From Achromobacter arsenitoxydans SY8 (GTDB lineage: Bacteria > Pseudomonadota > Gammaproteobacteria > Burkholderiales > Burkholderiaceae_B): a DNA stretch of 64,000 bases. Below are positions 8,149 through 17,058 of the stretch, piece by piece; position 1 is the stretch's first letter; every line of letters begins with the position of its first letter. A program made the position numbers and the translations under genes. Below the pieces are notes generated by a model. The model searched no databases. It worked only from the letters and a program-made list of their open reading frames with translations, and was not told the origin of the DNA. Location of the stretch: NCBI RefSeq assembly GCF_000236785.1, contig NZ_AGUF01000074.1:1-64000 (forward strand), written 5' to 3'.

Positions 8149-9429
8149 ATGAAGTTCATGAAGAAAGTCCTGGGGATCGCGCTGCTGCTGGCGGTTGTCG
8201 CAATCGGCGGCCTGTACTGGCTGGGCACGCGCGACGACGCCACCACCGGCCCCGTTGCGGCCGGGGCCGACGGCGCGGCCCTGATCGAGCGGGGCCGCTA
8301 TCTGGCGCTGGCGGGCAACTGCATGGCCTGCCACACCAGCCGCGGCGGCAAGGCGCTGGCGGGCGGCACGCCCATTCCGACGCCGTTTGGCACGGTCTAC
8401 GGGCCGAACATCACCCCCGACGCCGAGACCGGCATCGGCGCGTGGACGGCCGACGACTTCTGGCAGGCGCTGCATAACGGCAAGTCCCGGGATGGCACGT
8501 TGCTGTATCCGGCCTTTCCGTACACCGAGTACACCCGCGTCACGCGCAGCGACGCCGACGCGCTGTTCGCCTATCTGCGCAGCGTTCCAGCCGTCAGCCA
8601 GCCCAGCCGGCCGCCGGAGCTGGATTTTCCGTATAACCAGCGCGCCCTGTTGGCCGCATGGCGCGCCTTGTACTTCAAGCCGGGCGTGCAGGAGCCCGAC
8701 CCCGGCCAGTCGGTGCAGTGGAATCGTGGCCGCTACCTGGTCGAAGGCCTGGGCCATTGCGCCGCCTGCCACACGCCGCGCAACAGCCTGGGCGCCACGC
8801 GCTCGGCGGACGCGCTGGCCGGCGGCCTGATCCCGGTGCTGGACTGGTATGCGCCGCCGCTCACCAACGATATGGGCGCCGGTATGGGCCGCTGGACCGC
8901 GCAAGACATCGCCACGTTGCTCAAGACCGGCATTTCCCGCCATTCGACCGTCAGCGGGCCCATGGCAGAAGTCGTGCTGGGCAGCACGCAGCACCTGAGC
9001 GACGAGGATGCGCTTGCCATCGGCGTCTACATCAAGTCCCTGCCCGCCACGCCGGCCGCCGGCGCCACGGGCGCTGGCGCCGCGCCGGCGGCAATGGAAC
9101 TGGGCAGCAAGCTCTATCTGCAGCAATGCGCGCAATGCCACCAGCCGGACGGCAAGGGCAGTGGATCGGCATGGCCCGCGCTGGCGAGCAATCCTACCGT
9201 GACGGCGCCTTCGGCGGTGAACGCTATCCGCATGGTGCTCGATGGCGGTTATGCGCCGGCCACCGCCGCGAATCCCCGGCCTCACGGCATGCCGCCGTTC
9301 GGGCAGGTGCTCAACGACAACGATATCGCGATGCTGGTGTCCTACATCCGCGGCAGCTGGGGCAACCAGGCGGGCGGCGTGACCCCGCTGGAGGTCAAGC
9401 GCGCGCGCGCCTCATCGACGTTGAACTAG
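8149..9429 (+). CDS. Trihaem c-type cytochrome, alcohol/gluconate dehydrogenase cytochrome-subunit type
   Basis: A 426-residue protein with an N-terminal membrane anchor or signal (residues 6-26) and three CXXCH haem sites: CMACH at 58-62, CAACH at 204-208 and CAQCH at 327-331. The spacing and the phrases NITPDAETGIGAWT, HNGKSRDGT and GRYLVEGLGHCAACHTPRN match the cytochrome subunit of membrane-bound alcohol, aldehyde or gluconate dehydrogenases, which pass electrons to ubiquinone. The catalytic flavin, PQQ or molybdenum subunit is not adjacent. It probably forms an operon with the preceding dihaem cytochrome. The precise substrate system is not visible from the sequence. Confidence 0.88.
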   Translation: MKFMKKVLGIALLLAVVAIGGLYWLGTRDDATTGPVAAGADGAALIERGRYLALAGNCMACHTSRGGKALAGGTPIPTPFGTVYGPNITPDAETGIGAWTADDFWQALHNGKSRDGTLLYPAFPYTEYTRVTRSDADALFAYLRSVPAVSQPSRPPELDFPYNQRALLAAWRALYFKPGVQEPDPGQSVQWNRGRYLVEGLGHCAACHTPRNSLGATRSADALAGGLIPVLDWYAPPLTNDMGAGMGRWTAQDIATLLKTGISRHSTVSGPMAEVVLGSTQHLSDEDALAIGVYIKSLPATPAAGATGAGAAPAAMELGSKLYLQQCAQCHQPDGKGSGSAWPALASNPTVTAPSAVNAIRMVLDGGYAPATAANPRPHGMPPFGQVLNDNDIAMLVSYIRGSWGNQAGGVTPLEVKRARASSTLN

Positions 9430-9443
9430 GCGCCGCCGAAGGC

Positions 9444-10925
9444 TCAGCTCGACCGCGGCGGGCGCCGGGCTTCGCGGGATACGTTGGCGCTCGGGCGCAT
9501 CCTGGCGGCCGGCGAGCAGGCTTCGCGCGCCAGCTCGCCCAGCACGCGGATGGCCGATTCGGTCCGGGCGTCCCACGGGTGACCGTAGTTCAGGCGCAGC
9601 GCGCTGCCGAACTGTCCGCTGGCGGAAAAGATCGGGCCGGGCGCTACGCTGATGCCGCGCGACAGGGCCTGTCGATGCAGCGCCAGCGCGTCGACGGCCG
9701 CTGGCAACTCCAGCCACAGGAAGAATCCCCCTTGCTGCCGGGTCACGCGCGTGCCCGCCGGAAACGCATGTGCAATCGCGTCGGCCATGCGCTCCTGCTG
9801 CGTCTGCAGGGTCTCGCGCAGGCGGCGCAGATGGCGGTCATAGCCGCCCTGTTCCAGGTATTCCGCGATCGCGCCCTGCGCGGGTCCGGATGCGGATAGC
9901 GTGGACGACAGCTTCAGGCGCTGCACGCGCTGCGCGTAGCGTCCCGCGCTGGCCCAGCCGATCCGGTAGCCGGGCGCAAGGCACTTGGAAAACGACGAGC
10001 AATGCAGCACCAGCCCCCGCGTGTCGTAGGCCTTGGCAGGAACCGGCCGCGCAGGTCCGAAGTACAGCTCGCCATAGACGTCGTCTTCGATCAGGGGGAT
10101 GTCGTGCCGGGCAAGCAGCTCGACCAGCTGGCGCTTCCTGTCGTCGGGCATCAGGCTGCCCAGGGGGTTCTGGAACTGCGTCATCAGCCAGCAGGCGCGC
10201 GGCGCGTGGCGTTCGATGGCTGCTTCCATCGCTGCCAGGTCGATGCCGGTGCGCGGATGGGTCGGCACTTCCAGCGCCTTCAGTCCCAGTCTTTCCAGCG
10301 CCTGCAGGGCGCCGTAGAACGTGGGCGCTTCGACCATGACGGAATCGCCCGGCTGCGTGACCGCCTGCAGGCACAGGTTCAGGGCTTCGAGCGCGCCATT
10401 GGTGATGACGATGTCGCTGGCGGGAAGGTTGATGCCGCCGATCAGATAGCGCAGCGCGATCTGTCTGCGCAAGCGCGGATTGCCGGGGGCCAGATCGTCG
10501 ACCGTATCGCGCGGATCCTGCCGCTTGAGATGCGCGGCCATGGCTTGCGCCAGCCGCGGCAGCGGAAACAGCAAGGGGGAGGGAAAGGCTGAGCCCAGCG
10601 GTGTGACGTCGCGGTTGCGGACGGAGTCCAGGATGTCGAAGATCCGCTCGCTGATCGCGAGCTCGGTTGATTCGCCGTCAGGGCATGAGGCCCCGGGCTC
10701 GGGCGGCAGCGACTCGGCCGGCACATTGACGTAATAGCCCGAGCGCGGCTGCGCGCGCACGAGGCCGCGCGCTTCGAGCAGGTAATAGGCCTGGAATACG
10801 GTGGAGGGGCTGACCCCCCGCGCCGAACAGGCGTCGCGTACCGATGGCAGCTTGTCGCCGGCGCGCAGCACGCCGGATGCGATTGATCTGGCGATCTCGT
10901 CGGCGAGGGTTTCGTAAAGGCTCAC
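9444..10925 (-). CDS. MocR/PdxR-family regulator: GntR HTH fused to aminotransferase-like domain
   Basis: A 493-residue fusion. The N-terminal winged helix (about 1-75) reads LYETLADEIARSIASGVLRAGDKLPSVR, followed by the class I aminotransferase fold with SFSK (PLP lysine K314) and the downstream arginine-rich GYRIGW segment. MocR regulators sense PLP or an amino-compound adduct; several control pyridoxine or GABA genes. The assigned start is GTG at 10923-10925, 25 bp beyond the hprK stop. An upstream start at 11003 would overlap hprK by 53 bp and lacks support. No obvious target gene is divergent from it; the nearest genes are cytochromes and hprK. Confidence 0.85.
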   Translation of the reverse strand: MSLYETLADEIARSIASGVLRAGDKLPSVRDACSARGVSPSTVFQAYYLLEARGLVRAQPRSGYYVNVPAESLPPEPGASCPDGESTELAISERIFDILDSVRNRDVTPLGSAFPSPLLFPLPRLAQAMAAHLKRQDPRDTVDDLAPGNPRLRRQIALRYLIGGINLPASDIVITNGALEALNLCLQAVTQPGDSVMVEAPTFYGALQALERLGLKALEVPTHPRTGIDLAAMEAAIERHAPRACWLMTQFQNPLGSLMPDDRKRQLVELLARHDIPLIEDDVYGELYFGPARPVPAKAYDTRGLVLHCSSFSKCLAPGYRIGWASAGRYAQRVQRLKLSSTLSASGPAQGAIAEYLEQGGYDRHLRRLRETLQTQQERMADAIAHAFPAGTRVTRQQGGFFLWLELPAAVDALALHRQALSRGISVAPGPIFSASGQFGSALRLNYGHPWDARTESAIRVLGELAREACSPAARMRPSANVSREARRPPRSS

Positions 10926-10950
10926 GATGCCGCAGGGCGACGGCGTGTGT

Positions 10951-11877
10951 TCATTTGCTGCTTTGGAGGATCGCCATGGCCTGGCGTTCCATGAATTCGC
11001 CAAGCGTGTCGATGCCGCGCAGCTTGAGTATCGTGTTGCGCACCGCGGCCTCGACCAGCACCGCCAGGTTGCGGCCCGCGGCCACCTGCAGCATCACCTT
11101 GCGCACGGGCAGGCCCAGCATGTCCTGCGTGATGTCTTGCAGCGGCAGGCGCTCGAATTTGTCCTGGGCGGTGGCGCGCACCAGGTGCACGATGAGCTTG
11201 AGGCGCATCTTCCGGCGCACCGAGGTTTCGCCGAAGATGGTGCGGATGTCGAGCAGGCCCAGGCCGCGCACTTCCAGCAGGTTCTGCAGCAGTTGCGGAC
11301 AGTGGCCTTCGATCATGTTGGGAGCGGTACGCGAGAACTCCACGGCGTCGTCGGCCACCAGGCCGTGTCCGCGCGAGATAAGTTCCAGCGCCAGTTCGCT
11401 CTTGCCCAGGCCCGATTCGCCGGTGATCAGCACGCCCAGCCCCAGCACATCAAGGAAAACGCCGTGGACGGTGGTGGTGGGCGCAAGTTTCTTGCCCAGG
11501 TAGATGCGCAGCAGGTCGATGAGCTGCGCGGCGGCGACCGGCGTGGACAGGAGCGGCACCTGGTGCTGGTCGCATTGGTCGATGAGGTCCTGCGGCGGCG
11601 TCAGGCCGTCGGCCAGCAGGATCGCGGGGACACCGCCGATCAGCAGCTCGTCCATGTGGTGCATGCGGCGGCGCAGGTCGAAGCGCGTGTAGTACGCCAG
11701 TTCTTCCTGTCCGAACACCTGGATGCGCGACGGGTGGATGAGGTTCAGGTGGCCGACCAGGTCGGCGGCCGCCATGCCGTCATCGGGAATGGCGCGGTCC
11801 GCTGCGCCTTGGCCCGAGATCCAGTTAAAGGGGATTTTGTCGGCGTTGTCGTCGACGAGTTCCTGCACCGTGAGCAT
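10951..11877 (-). CDS. hprK: HPr kinase/phosphorylase
   Basis: A 308-residue bifunctional enzyme. Walker [11 protein letters not shown] (residues 151-160) lies in the C-terminal catalytic domain, preceded by the family histidine in TTVHGVF (H138) and followed by RGHGLVADD and the signature [11 protein letters not shown]. It phosphorylates or dephosphorylates a serine of HPr. In betaproteobacteria it belongs to an incomplete, regulatory PTS without sugar permeases. It is downstream of ptsN on the same strand, with 20 bp between them. The conserved capping region [12 protein letters not shown] is intact, so the protein looks functional. Confidence 0.95.
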   Translation of the reverse strand: MLTVQELVDDNADKIPFNWISGQGAADRAIPDDGMAAADLVGHLNLIHPSRIQVFGQEELAYYTRFDLRRRMHHMDELLIGGVPAILLADGLTPPQDLIDQCDQHQVPLLSTPVAAAQLIDLLRIYLGKKLAPTTTVHGVFLDVLGLGVLITGESGLGKSELALELISRGHGLVADDAVEFSRTAPNMIEGHCPQLLQNLLEVRGLGLLDIRTIFGETSVRRKMRLKLIVHLVRATAQDKFERLPLQDITQDMLGLPVRKVMLQVAAGRNLAVLVEAAVRNTILKLRGIDTLGEFMERQAMAILQSSK

Positions 11878-11897
11878 GGCAGCGCTTCCGCGTGATT

Positions 11898-12353
11898 TCA
11901 GAGTTTGCCGGTCGTGAGCATCTTGTGGACGATGGCCGGGTCGGGCTCGGTGGCCAGGGCCTCGCGCAACGCCTTGTTGGACATGAGCTGGGCGAGTTCG
12001 GCCAGGATGTCCAGATGCTGCTGCGTGGCCGTTTCCGGGACGAGCAGGCAGAGCAGCATCGACACGGGTTGTCCGTCGGGAGCGTCGAAGGGGATGGGCT
12101 GGGCCAGGCGGATGAACGCCGCCAGCGCCTGCTCCAGGCCCTTCACGCGGCCGTGCGGAACGGCCACGCCCTGGCCAAGGGCCGTGGAGCCCAGGCGTTC
12201 ACGGGCGAACAGGCTGTCGAACACGAGCGCACGAGCCAGGCCATGGTTGTTTTCAAAAAGCAGGCCGGCTTGTTCGAACGCGCGTTTCTTGCTCGTTGCG
12301 AGCATATCGAGCACGACGTTGCCGGCGGGTAGGATGCGCGACAAATGATTCAT
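11898..12353 (-). CDS. ptsN: PTS IIA-Ntr nitrogen-regulatory protein
   Basis: A 151-residue EIIA-Ntr with the phosphorylatable histidine in VAVPHGRV (H67) and the usual N-terminal [13 protein letters not shown] and C-terminal [17 protein letters not shown]. It receives phosphate from NPr/HPr and regulates potassium transport, nitrogen metabolism or envelope functions in other proteobacteria. The MNHLSR start is family-typical. A TTG-initiated form 11 codons longer is possible. No Shine-Dalgarno precedes the ATG, and a perfect TATAAT ends only 6 bases before it, raising the chance of leaderless translation. It shares a strand with hpf upstream and hprK downstream. Confidence 0.92.
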   Translation of the reverse strand: MNHLSRILPAGNVVLDMLATSKKRAFEQAGLLFENNHGLARALVFDSLFARERLGSTALGQGVAVPHGRVKGLEQALAAFIRLAQPIPFDAPDGQPVSMLLCLLVPETATQQHLDILAELAQLMSNKALREALATEPDPAIVHKMLTTGKL

Positions 12354-12689
12354 CGGGTCATTATATGGTTTTATGACGCACTGCAATAATGGGCCTTTCC
12401 AGGCGGGCCCGACGACTGGGCGCCTAGGGGCGGCAGAGCGACAGCATAGACCGATAGCGCTCTGTTGTGGGCATTCTGGCGGCGGTAGCCGGACTGATGA
12501 CGCAATTGCAGGGAAAACGCGAATCCGCCGGGGCGGGCCAGCGACAAAAGACGGAGTGGGGATTGGGGACTGCGGGGGGAGTTGCCGATGCCCCGGCTGG
12601 ACGCAAGGTCTAGCGGGACACCGGGACTTAGGCAGGATCGAGTGATCGCTGTTTAGCTCGTCTCTCAGGGCGAGCGGTCATGAAGCGCG
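12354..12689. other. Intergenic region between ptsN and hpf
   Basis: About 336 bases lie between these codirectional genes. Apart from the candidate ptsN -10 box, no gene, RNA or strong hairpin is recognisable. The open frames crossing it have no family resemblance. The region probably holds the ptsN promoter and the hpf 3' untranslated region. Confidence 0.5.
12360..12365 (-). promoter_or_regulatory. Candidate -10 box immediately before ptsN
   Basis: The minus strand reads TATAAT, a perfect -10 consensus, with its last base 6 nt before the ptsN ATG. Transcription would start at or next to the start codon. A possible -35 TTGCAG is 15 bp upstream, a short spacing. It is a candidate only. Confidence 0.4.
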
Positions 12690-13028
12690 TTACTGCTGGG
12701 GTGGCGAGAGGCTCGCCGCTTGCCGCTTCACGGACTCCGCTGAGTGACTTCTTACCTTGTCCTTGTGCTTGATGACCTGACGGTCGACTTTGTCAGCAAG
12801 AAGGTCTATGGCTGCATAGAGGTTTTCATCGGTTGCTTCACAATGAATGTCTTTGCCGCTTAGACGCATGGTGATTTCGGCTCTATGCCGCAGGGGCTCT
12901 ACCGAGAGCATGACCTGGGTATCGATGACGTGATCGAAATGCCGCAGCACTCGCGCCAGTTTGTTCATGACATATTCCCGGATGGCCGGGGTGACGTCGA
13001 GGTGACGACCGCAGATGCTCAGGTTCAT
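12690..13028 (-). CDS. hpf: Ribosome hibernation-promoting factor, short form
   Basis: A 112-residue protein of the HPF/YfiA family: MNLSICGRHLDVTPAIREYVMNKL, the VMLSVEPLRHRAEITMRL strand and DLLADKVDRQVIKHKDK. It binds the decoding region of the 30S subunit in stationary phase and promotes inactive 100S dimers, working with RMF where present. At this length it is the short form, without the dimerisation tail. A good AAGGAGAG precedes the ATG at a suitable distance. In most proteobacteria rpoN lies directly upstream of this gene; here only about 220 bp separate it from lptB. Confidence 0.93.
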   Translation of the reverse strand: MNLSICGRHLDVTPAIREYVMNKLARVLRHFDHVIDTQVMLSVEPLRHRAEITMRLSGKDIHCEATDENLYAAIDLLADKVDRQVIKHKDKVRSHSAESVKRQAASLSPPQQ

Positions 13029-13249
13029 AGTGTGCTCTCCTTCTAAAAGAGGAAAAAAGGTGCGCAAGATGCGCGATGGATTCGTTAGGCGTTCTCCTTC
13101 AATGAGCAGGTTCGTTTAGTACTAGTGTATAGACTCAGGCCGATAAAACAAGCTGACCTACCGCAACTACATGGCATTTTTATGGCTGAGCCCCTAGGGC
13201 TTATGCGCCGCTGTCTCGGGGCGCCCTAGGGTCTTCCCCAGGGGCGCTG
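13029..13249. other. lptB-hpf intergenic region, the usual position of rpoN
   Basis: These 221 bases contain no open frame resembling rpoN and no recognisable remnant. They hold two GC-rich inverted repeats: GCGCCC/GGGCGC arms at 13221-13247, and AGCCC-CTA-GGGCT just beyond. These could end lptB transcription on the minus strand. The AT-richer segment near 13120-13160 probably carries the hpf promoter. Confidence 0.6.
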
Positions 13250-14044
13250 TTACATGCGGAAGTGTTCGCCCAGATAGACGCGGCGCACCGCCGGGTCTCC
13301 CACGATCTCATCCGGGTGGCCGTCCGTCAGCACCTTGCCTTCGCTGATGATGTAAGCGCGGTCGCAGATGCCCAGGGTTTCGCGCACGTTGTGGTCGGTG
13401 ATCAGCACGCCGATGCCGCGGCCCTTCAGGAAACGTACGATGCGCTGAATTTCGATGACCGCGATGGGGTCGACGCCGGCAAAGGGCTCGTCCAGCAGGA
13501 TGAAACGCGGGCTGGTGGCAAGCGCCCGCGCGATTTCCACGCGGCGCCGTTCGCCGCCCGACAGCGAAATCGCCGCGTTGCTGCGGATGTGTCCGATCTG
13601 GAGCTCTTCCAGCAGGGATTCCATCTGTTCGTTGATCTTGGCGGTCGACAGGCTGCGGCCATCCGGCCCCACCTGCAGTTCCAGGACCGCGCGGATGTTC
13701 TGTTCGACCGTAAGGCGGCGGAACACGGACGCGTCCTGCGGCAGGTATGACAGGCCCATGCGCGCGCGCTTGTGGATCGGCATCGCGGTGATGACGGAGC
13801 CGTCGATTTCGATGCGGCCGGCGTCGGCGGGCACCAGTCCCACGATCATGTAGAAGCTGGTGGTCTTGCCCGCGCCGTTGGGGCCCAGCAGGCCGACGAC
13901 TTCGCCGCTTACCACGGACAGGGAGACATCCTGCACGACCGTCCGGCCGTTATAGGTCTTGCGCAATCCGGTTGCGCGCAGGCTGCCCTGCTTGACGCCC
14001 GAAGGGGCGGAGGTCACGGGGGTCGGCACTGAAGGTTGGTTCAT
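13250..14044 (-). CDS. lptB: LPS export ABC transporter ATP-binding protein
   Basis: A 264-residue ABC ATPase with Walker A GPNGAGKT (residues 54-61), ABC signature [15 protein letters not shown], Walker [14 protein letters not shown] and the H-loop LITDHNV. With LptFG it powers extraction of lipopolysaccharide from the inner membrane into the LptC-LptA bridge. The N-terminal 20 residues, rich in Pro, Ser and Val, are an extension over E. coli LptB. It follows lptA by 33 bp on the same strand, in the standard Lpt order. The C-terminus VYLGEHFRM is family-typical. Confidence 0.96.
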   Translation of the reverse strand: MNQPSVPTPVTSAPSGVKQGSLRATGLRKTYNGRTVVQDVSLSVVSGEVVGLLGPNGAGKTTSFYMIVGLVPADAGRIEIDGSVITAMPIHKRARMGLSYLPQDASVFRRLTVEQNIRAVLELQVGPDGRSLSTAKINEQMESLLEELQIGHIRSNAAISLSGGERRRVEIARALATSPRFILLDEPFAGVDPIAVIEIQRIVRFLKGRGIGVLITDHNVRETLGICDRAYIISEGKVLTDGHPDEIVGDPAVRRVYLGEHFRM

Positions 14045-14077
14045 CGTGGCTGCGAGTGGTGTTGCATGGGGAGCGCT

Positions 14078-14707
14078 TCAGCGCCCTTTCTTGGCGGCCT
14101 GCTGCTTGCGGCATTCGGCTACGGCCGCGTCCGCCTTGGCGCGCGGTTCCGCGACCGAACGCACCCGGCCGCCGGCCGCGGCGGAGTTGGGGCCGCCCTG
14201 GGCTTCATAGGTGCCGGTCTTCTCGTTGTAGCGTACCCGTTCGCCCCGAATGGTATCGAACGGTTTCCCACAGACGTAACGGACCACCACGGCCTGGCCG
14301 ATCAGGTCGAAGGTGCTATTGGTGCCGTCGTACTCGGCGCGCAGGCCCTTGCCTTCGATGAGCTCGAAGGTCTCGGGGCGTTCCTGGCGAATGGTGACCA
14401 CCTTGCCCTTGTTGGCCGTGGCCGTGCCGTACTGGTTGCCCTTCGCGTCTTCGTTCATCTGCAGCGTGTCCGACGACAGGGTCATCAGGCCGCGCGTGAG
14501 ATTGACGTTGCCCGTGAAGACGCTTTGCTTCTTCACGTCGTCATAGTGCAGGGTGTCCGACAGGATCAGCGTGCTGGGCTCTTCGGCCGGCGTGGCCGCC
14601 TTGGGCGCCGGGTCTGCCGCGTAAGCCGGCGCAAGCGCCGAGGCCGTCAGCAGGACGGCGCCGATCAGGCGGGTCGTCGGGGCAAGGAGAGTCCGGAGGT
14701 CGGTCAT
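14078..14707 (-). CDS. lptA: Periplasmic LPS transport protein LptA
   Basis: A 209-residue protein with a signal peptide (about 1-30, ending PAYA before ADPAP). The OstA-like beta-jellyroll covers about 45-165: LILSDTLHYDDVKKQSVFTGNVNLTRGLMTLSSDTLQM and FDLIGQAVVVRY. LptA forms the periplasmic bridge that carries LPS from LptC to LptD. The C-terminal tail is Ala/Lys/Arg-rich. Its ATG overlaps the lptC stop by 4 bp, typical of this operon. Confidence 0.93.
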   Translation of the reverse strand: MTDLRTLLAPTTRLIGAVLLTASALAPAYAADPAPKAATPAEEPSTLILSDTLHYDDVKKQSVFTGNVNLTRGLMTLSSDTLQMNEDAKGNQYGTATANKGKVVTIRQERPETFELIEGKGLRAEYDGTNSTFDLIGQAVVVRYVCGKPFDTIRGERVRYNEKTGTYEAQGGPNSAAAGGRVRSVAEPRAKADAAVAECRKQQAAKKGR

Positions 14708-15336
14708 GGTTTTTTCTGGTCAGTGTTGTTGGCTGGAATTTCGGTGCGGCGCTGCTGTCTGCCTTCCGAACCGGCAATTTCAACGTCGGTCGAAGCCGAA
14801 ACCTGCAATTGGCGCGTCTTGTTGTTGTAATGCATGCCCTTGCCCGTCATGCGCGAACGTCCCTTGAGGACAACCGCGGGCAGGTCGGTGTAGACGACGT
14901 CGTCGTCGGGCAGGATGATCAGCTGCTGGCTGCGCACGTCCAGCATGTCGTTTTCGGCGTCAGGCTGGCGCAGCACATGGGCGTCGCCGTCCATGACAAT
15001 GCGCTTGCCGCCTTGTTCCATGACGGCCGTCTTGGAAACGGCGACCGTGATGGGGTTGGTCTCGCGCTGGCCCACCGCGCGCGGCGCGGTGATGTGATAC
15101 GAATCATCGTCCGGAAAGTGTTCAGCGTACTCGCCTTCCAGGCGGTTGATGGGCTTGCCGGTGGGGTCGGTGCGCAGCATTACGAAGTTGCGCGACCAGG
15201 CGTCCATTTCATGCGTGACGCGACGCGGCGGGTCCACCTGGATGGCCCGCTGCGCGTAATCGGCGGCCCACCACGAGCTGGTGACCAGCACCAGCAGCAG
15301 GAACAGCGCGATCAATGAGGGAAAACGTTCTTTCAT
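14704..15336 (-). CDS. lptC: LPS export protein LptC
   Basis: A 210-residue bitopic membrane protein: one N-terminal transmembrane helix (about 8-24), then a periplasmic jellyroll domain with NPITVAVSKTAVMEQGGKRIVMDGDAHVL and RSRMTGKGMHYNNKTRQLQV, the usual LptC pattern. It takes LPS from LptBFG and passes it to LptA. The region between about 30 and 80 carries THEMDAWSRNFVMLRTDPTG. It lies between kdsC and lptA on the minus strand with a 4-bp overlap to lptA, so it is part of the Kdo/Lpt operon. Confidence 0.92.
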   Translation of the reverse strand: MKERFPSLIALFLLLVLVTSSWWAADYAQRAIQVDPPRRVTHEMDAWSRNFVMLRTDPTGKPINRLEGEYAEHFPDDDSYHITAPRAVGQRETNPITVAVSKTAVMEQGGKRIVMDGDAHVLRQPDAENDMLDVRSQQLIILPDDDVVYTDLPAVVLKGRSRMTGKGMHYNNKTRQLQVSASTDVEIAGSEGRQQRRTEIPANNTDQKKP

Positions 15337-15373
15337 CAGGTTCGCCGCGAGGGCGTATTCGTTGACGGGGCGA

Positions 15374-15982
15374 TCATTGGATGGCCCCGGGGCCCAGCAG
15401 CCCCGGTGCGGCGAGGAACCCGCCTAGGCGCCCTTGAGAGGCCAGCAGGAGATCGCAGCATTCACGGACGGCGCCGTTGCCGCCCTGGTGGGTGGACACC
15501 CAGTGGGCGGCCTGGCTGACGTAGCCGGGCGCGTTGGGCACGCTGGCCGCGAAGCCCGCGCGCTGCATGGCCGGCAGGTCGATGATGTCATCGCCCATGT
15601 AGCCGGTCTGATTCAGTTGGACACCGGAGCGCTGAGCAAGTTCGGTCAGGGCGCTGCCTTTGTCGCGAACGCCCTGGATGACTTCGGCAATTCCCAATTC
15701 GGCCGCGCGGCGCGCGACGATGGGGCCGGAGCGGCCGGTAATCAGGGCCACCTTCAGGCCGCCTTCCATCAGCAGCCGCAGCCCGTGGCCGTCCAGCGCG
15801 TTGAAGCGCTTTTGAAGTTCGCCGCTTTCGCCGTAATACAGGCTGCCGTCGGTGAGCACGCCGTCAACGTCGAAAACCATCAGGCGAACGGCCGCGGCGC
15901 GCTCGCGCACGGTGGAGGGAATACGGGCAAGCACCAGCGCTTCAGCCGGGTGAGTCACGGAAGCAGAAAGATTCATAGTCAT
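15374..15982 (-). CDS. kdsC: 3-deoxy-D-manno-octulosonate-8-phosphate phosphatase
   Basis: A 202-residue HAD phosphatase of the C0 type with the nucleophile motif MVFDVDGVLTDGSLYY (D38 and D40), the LDGHGLRLLMEGGLKVALITGRSG segment and MGDDIIDLPAM for Mg binding. It releases phosphate from Kdo-8-P, the third step of Kdo synthesis. The substrate is well supported by the neighbouring kdsD and lpt genes. It has an N-terminal extension of about 25 residues, rich in Ala, Thr and Val, and a Gly/Pro-rich tail. The start overlaps the kdsD stop by 4 bp. Confidence 0.94.
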   Translation of the reverse strand: MTMNLSASVTHPAEALVLARIPSTVRERAAAVRLMVFDVDGVLTDGSLYYGESGELQKRFNALDGHGLRLLMEGGLKVALITGRSGPIVARRAAELGIAEVIQGVRDKGSALTELAQRSGVQLNQTGYMGDDIIDLPAMQRAGFAASVPNAPGYVSQAAHWVSTHQGGNGAVRECCDLLLASQGRLGGFLAAPGLLGPGAIQ

Positions 15983-16968
15983 ACCACTTTAGCGGCCATC
16001 AGATCATGCATATGCAGGGCGCCCAGCAGGGCGCCGTCATTGTCCATCACCAACATGTGATTGAGCCGCTGTTCGTCCATCTGCCGGGCGGCCTCGACGG
16101 CAAGCGCGTCGGGATTGATGCTGCGCGGCGACCGCGTCATGCCGGCTTCCACCGTCAGGCTGCGTATATCGCCGTGCCGCGCGATCAGGCGGCGCAGGTC
16201 GCCGTCGGTGAATATGCCCAGCGGGCGGTGCTGGGCGTCTGTCACGACCGTCATGCCCATGCCTTTGGCCGACATGACTTCCAGCGCCTGCGACACGGGG
16301 GTGTCCGACAGGACGATCGGCAGCGCGTCGCCCTGGCGCATGACGTCGCGCACATGGGTCAGCAGCCGGCGGCCCAGCGCACCGCCCGGGTGCGAGCGGG
16401 CGAAATCCTGCGGGCCGAAACCGCGCGCTTCCAGGCAGGCCACGGCCAGGGCATCGCCCAGGGCCAGGGCTGCGGTGGTGCTGGCGGTGGGCGCCAGGTT
16501 CAGCGGGCAGGCCTCCTGGGCCACGCTGGCGTCCAGGTGGATGTCCGCCTGCCGGGCCAGTTCGGACTGGGGATTGCCGGTGATGGCGACCAGGCCGGCG
16601 CCCATGCGGCGCACCACGGGCAGGATGGTCAGCAGTTCTTCGCCGGATCCGGAATAGGAAATGGCGATCAACACGTCGTCTCGGGTGATCATGCCCAGGT
16701 CGCCGTGCACGGCTTCGGCAGCGTGGACGAAGAACGCGGGCGTGCCGGTGGAGGCCAGCGTGGCGGCGATCTTGCGGGCGATGTGTCCCGTTTTTCCGAT
16801 GCCGCTCACGACCACGCGGCCGCGGCAGGCGAGCAGCAGGTCCACGACCCGGGTGAAGGCGTCATCCAGCCTGGCGGACAGGTCCTGCAGGCCCTGGCTT
16901 TCAATTTGTAGCGTTCTGCGCGCAGATGCCAGCGCGGTGCCGGACGATGTGGTGGGATGGTCGGTCAT
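15979..16968 (-). CDS. kdsD: Arabinose-5-phosphate isomerase, SIS plus two CBS domains
   Basis: A 329-residue enzyme: a SIS domain (about 30-170) with [33 protein letters not shown] and [19 protein letters not shown], then a CBS pair (about 205-329) with [29 protein letters not shown]. It converts D-ribulose-5-phosphate to D-arabinose-5-phosphate, the first step of Kdo synthesis. It heads the minus-strand kdsD-kdsC-lptC-lptA-lptB run and is divergent from purT across 90 bp that must hold both promoters. Confidence 0.95.
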   Translation of the reverse strand: MTDHPTTSSGTALASARRTLQIESQGLQDLSARLDDAFTRVVDLLLACRGRVVVSGIGKTGHIARKIAATLASTGTPAFFVHAAEAVHGDLGMITRDDVLIAISYSGSGEELLTILPVVRRMGAGLVAITGNPQSELARQADIHLDASVAQEACPLNLAPTASTTAALALGDALAVACLEARGFGPQDFARSHPGGALGRRLLTHVRDVMRQGDALPIVLSDTPVSQALEVMSAKGMGMTVVTDAQHRPLGIFTDGDLRRLIARHGDIRSLTVEAGMTRSPRSINPDALAVEAARQMDEQRLNHMLVMDNDGALLGALHMHDLMAAKVV

Positions 16969-17058
16969 GGACGGATTTTAATATCAGTATGCTGGTTTGC
17001 CCCGGACTGGGGGGTATGGCATGCTGCCGAGTTCAAACTTCCTTTCCAGGCCCGCTCC

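Noticed and set aside
10926-11003. Upstream start extending the MocR regulator into hprK
   Set aside because: It would overlap hprK by 53 bp and adds residues unlike a GntR N-terminus; the GTG at 10925 lies just after the hprK stop.
12373-12645. 90-codon open frame between ptsN and hpf
   Set aside because: No ribosome-binding site, Gly/Arg-rich composition and no resemblance to a known family.
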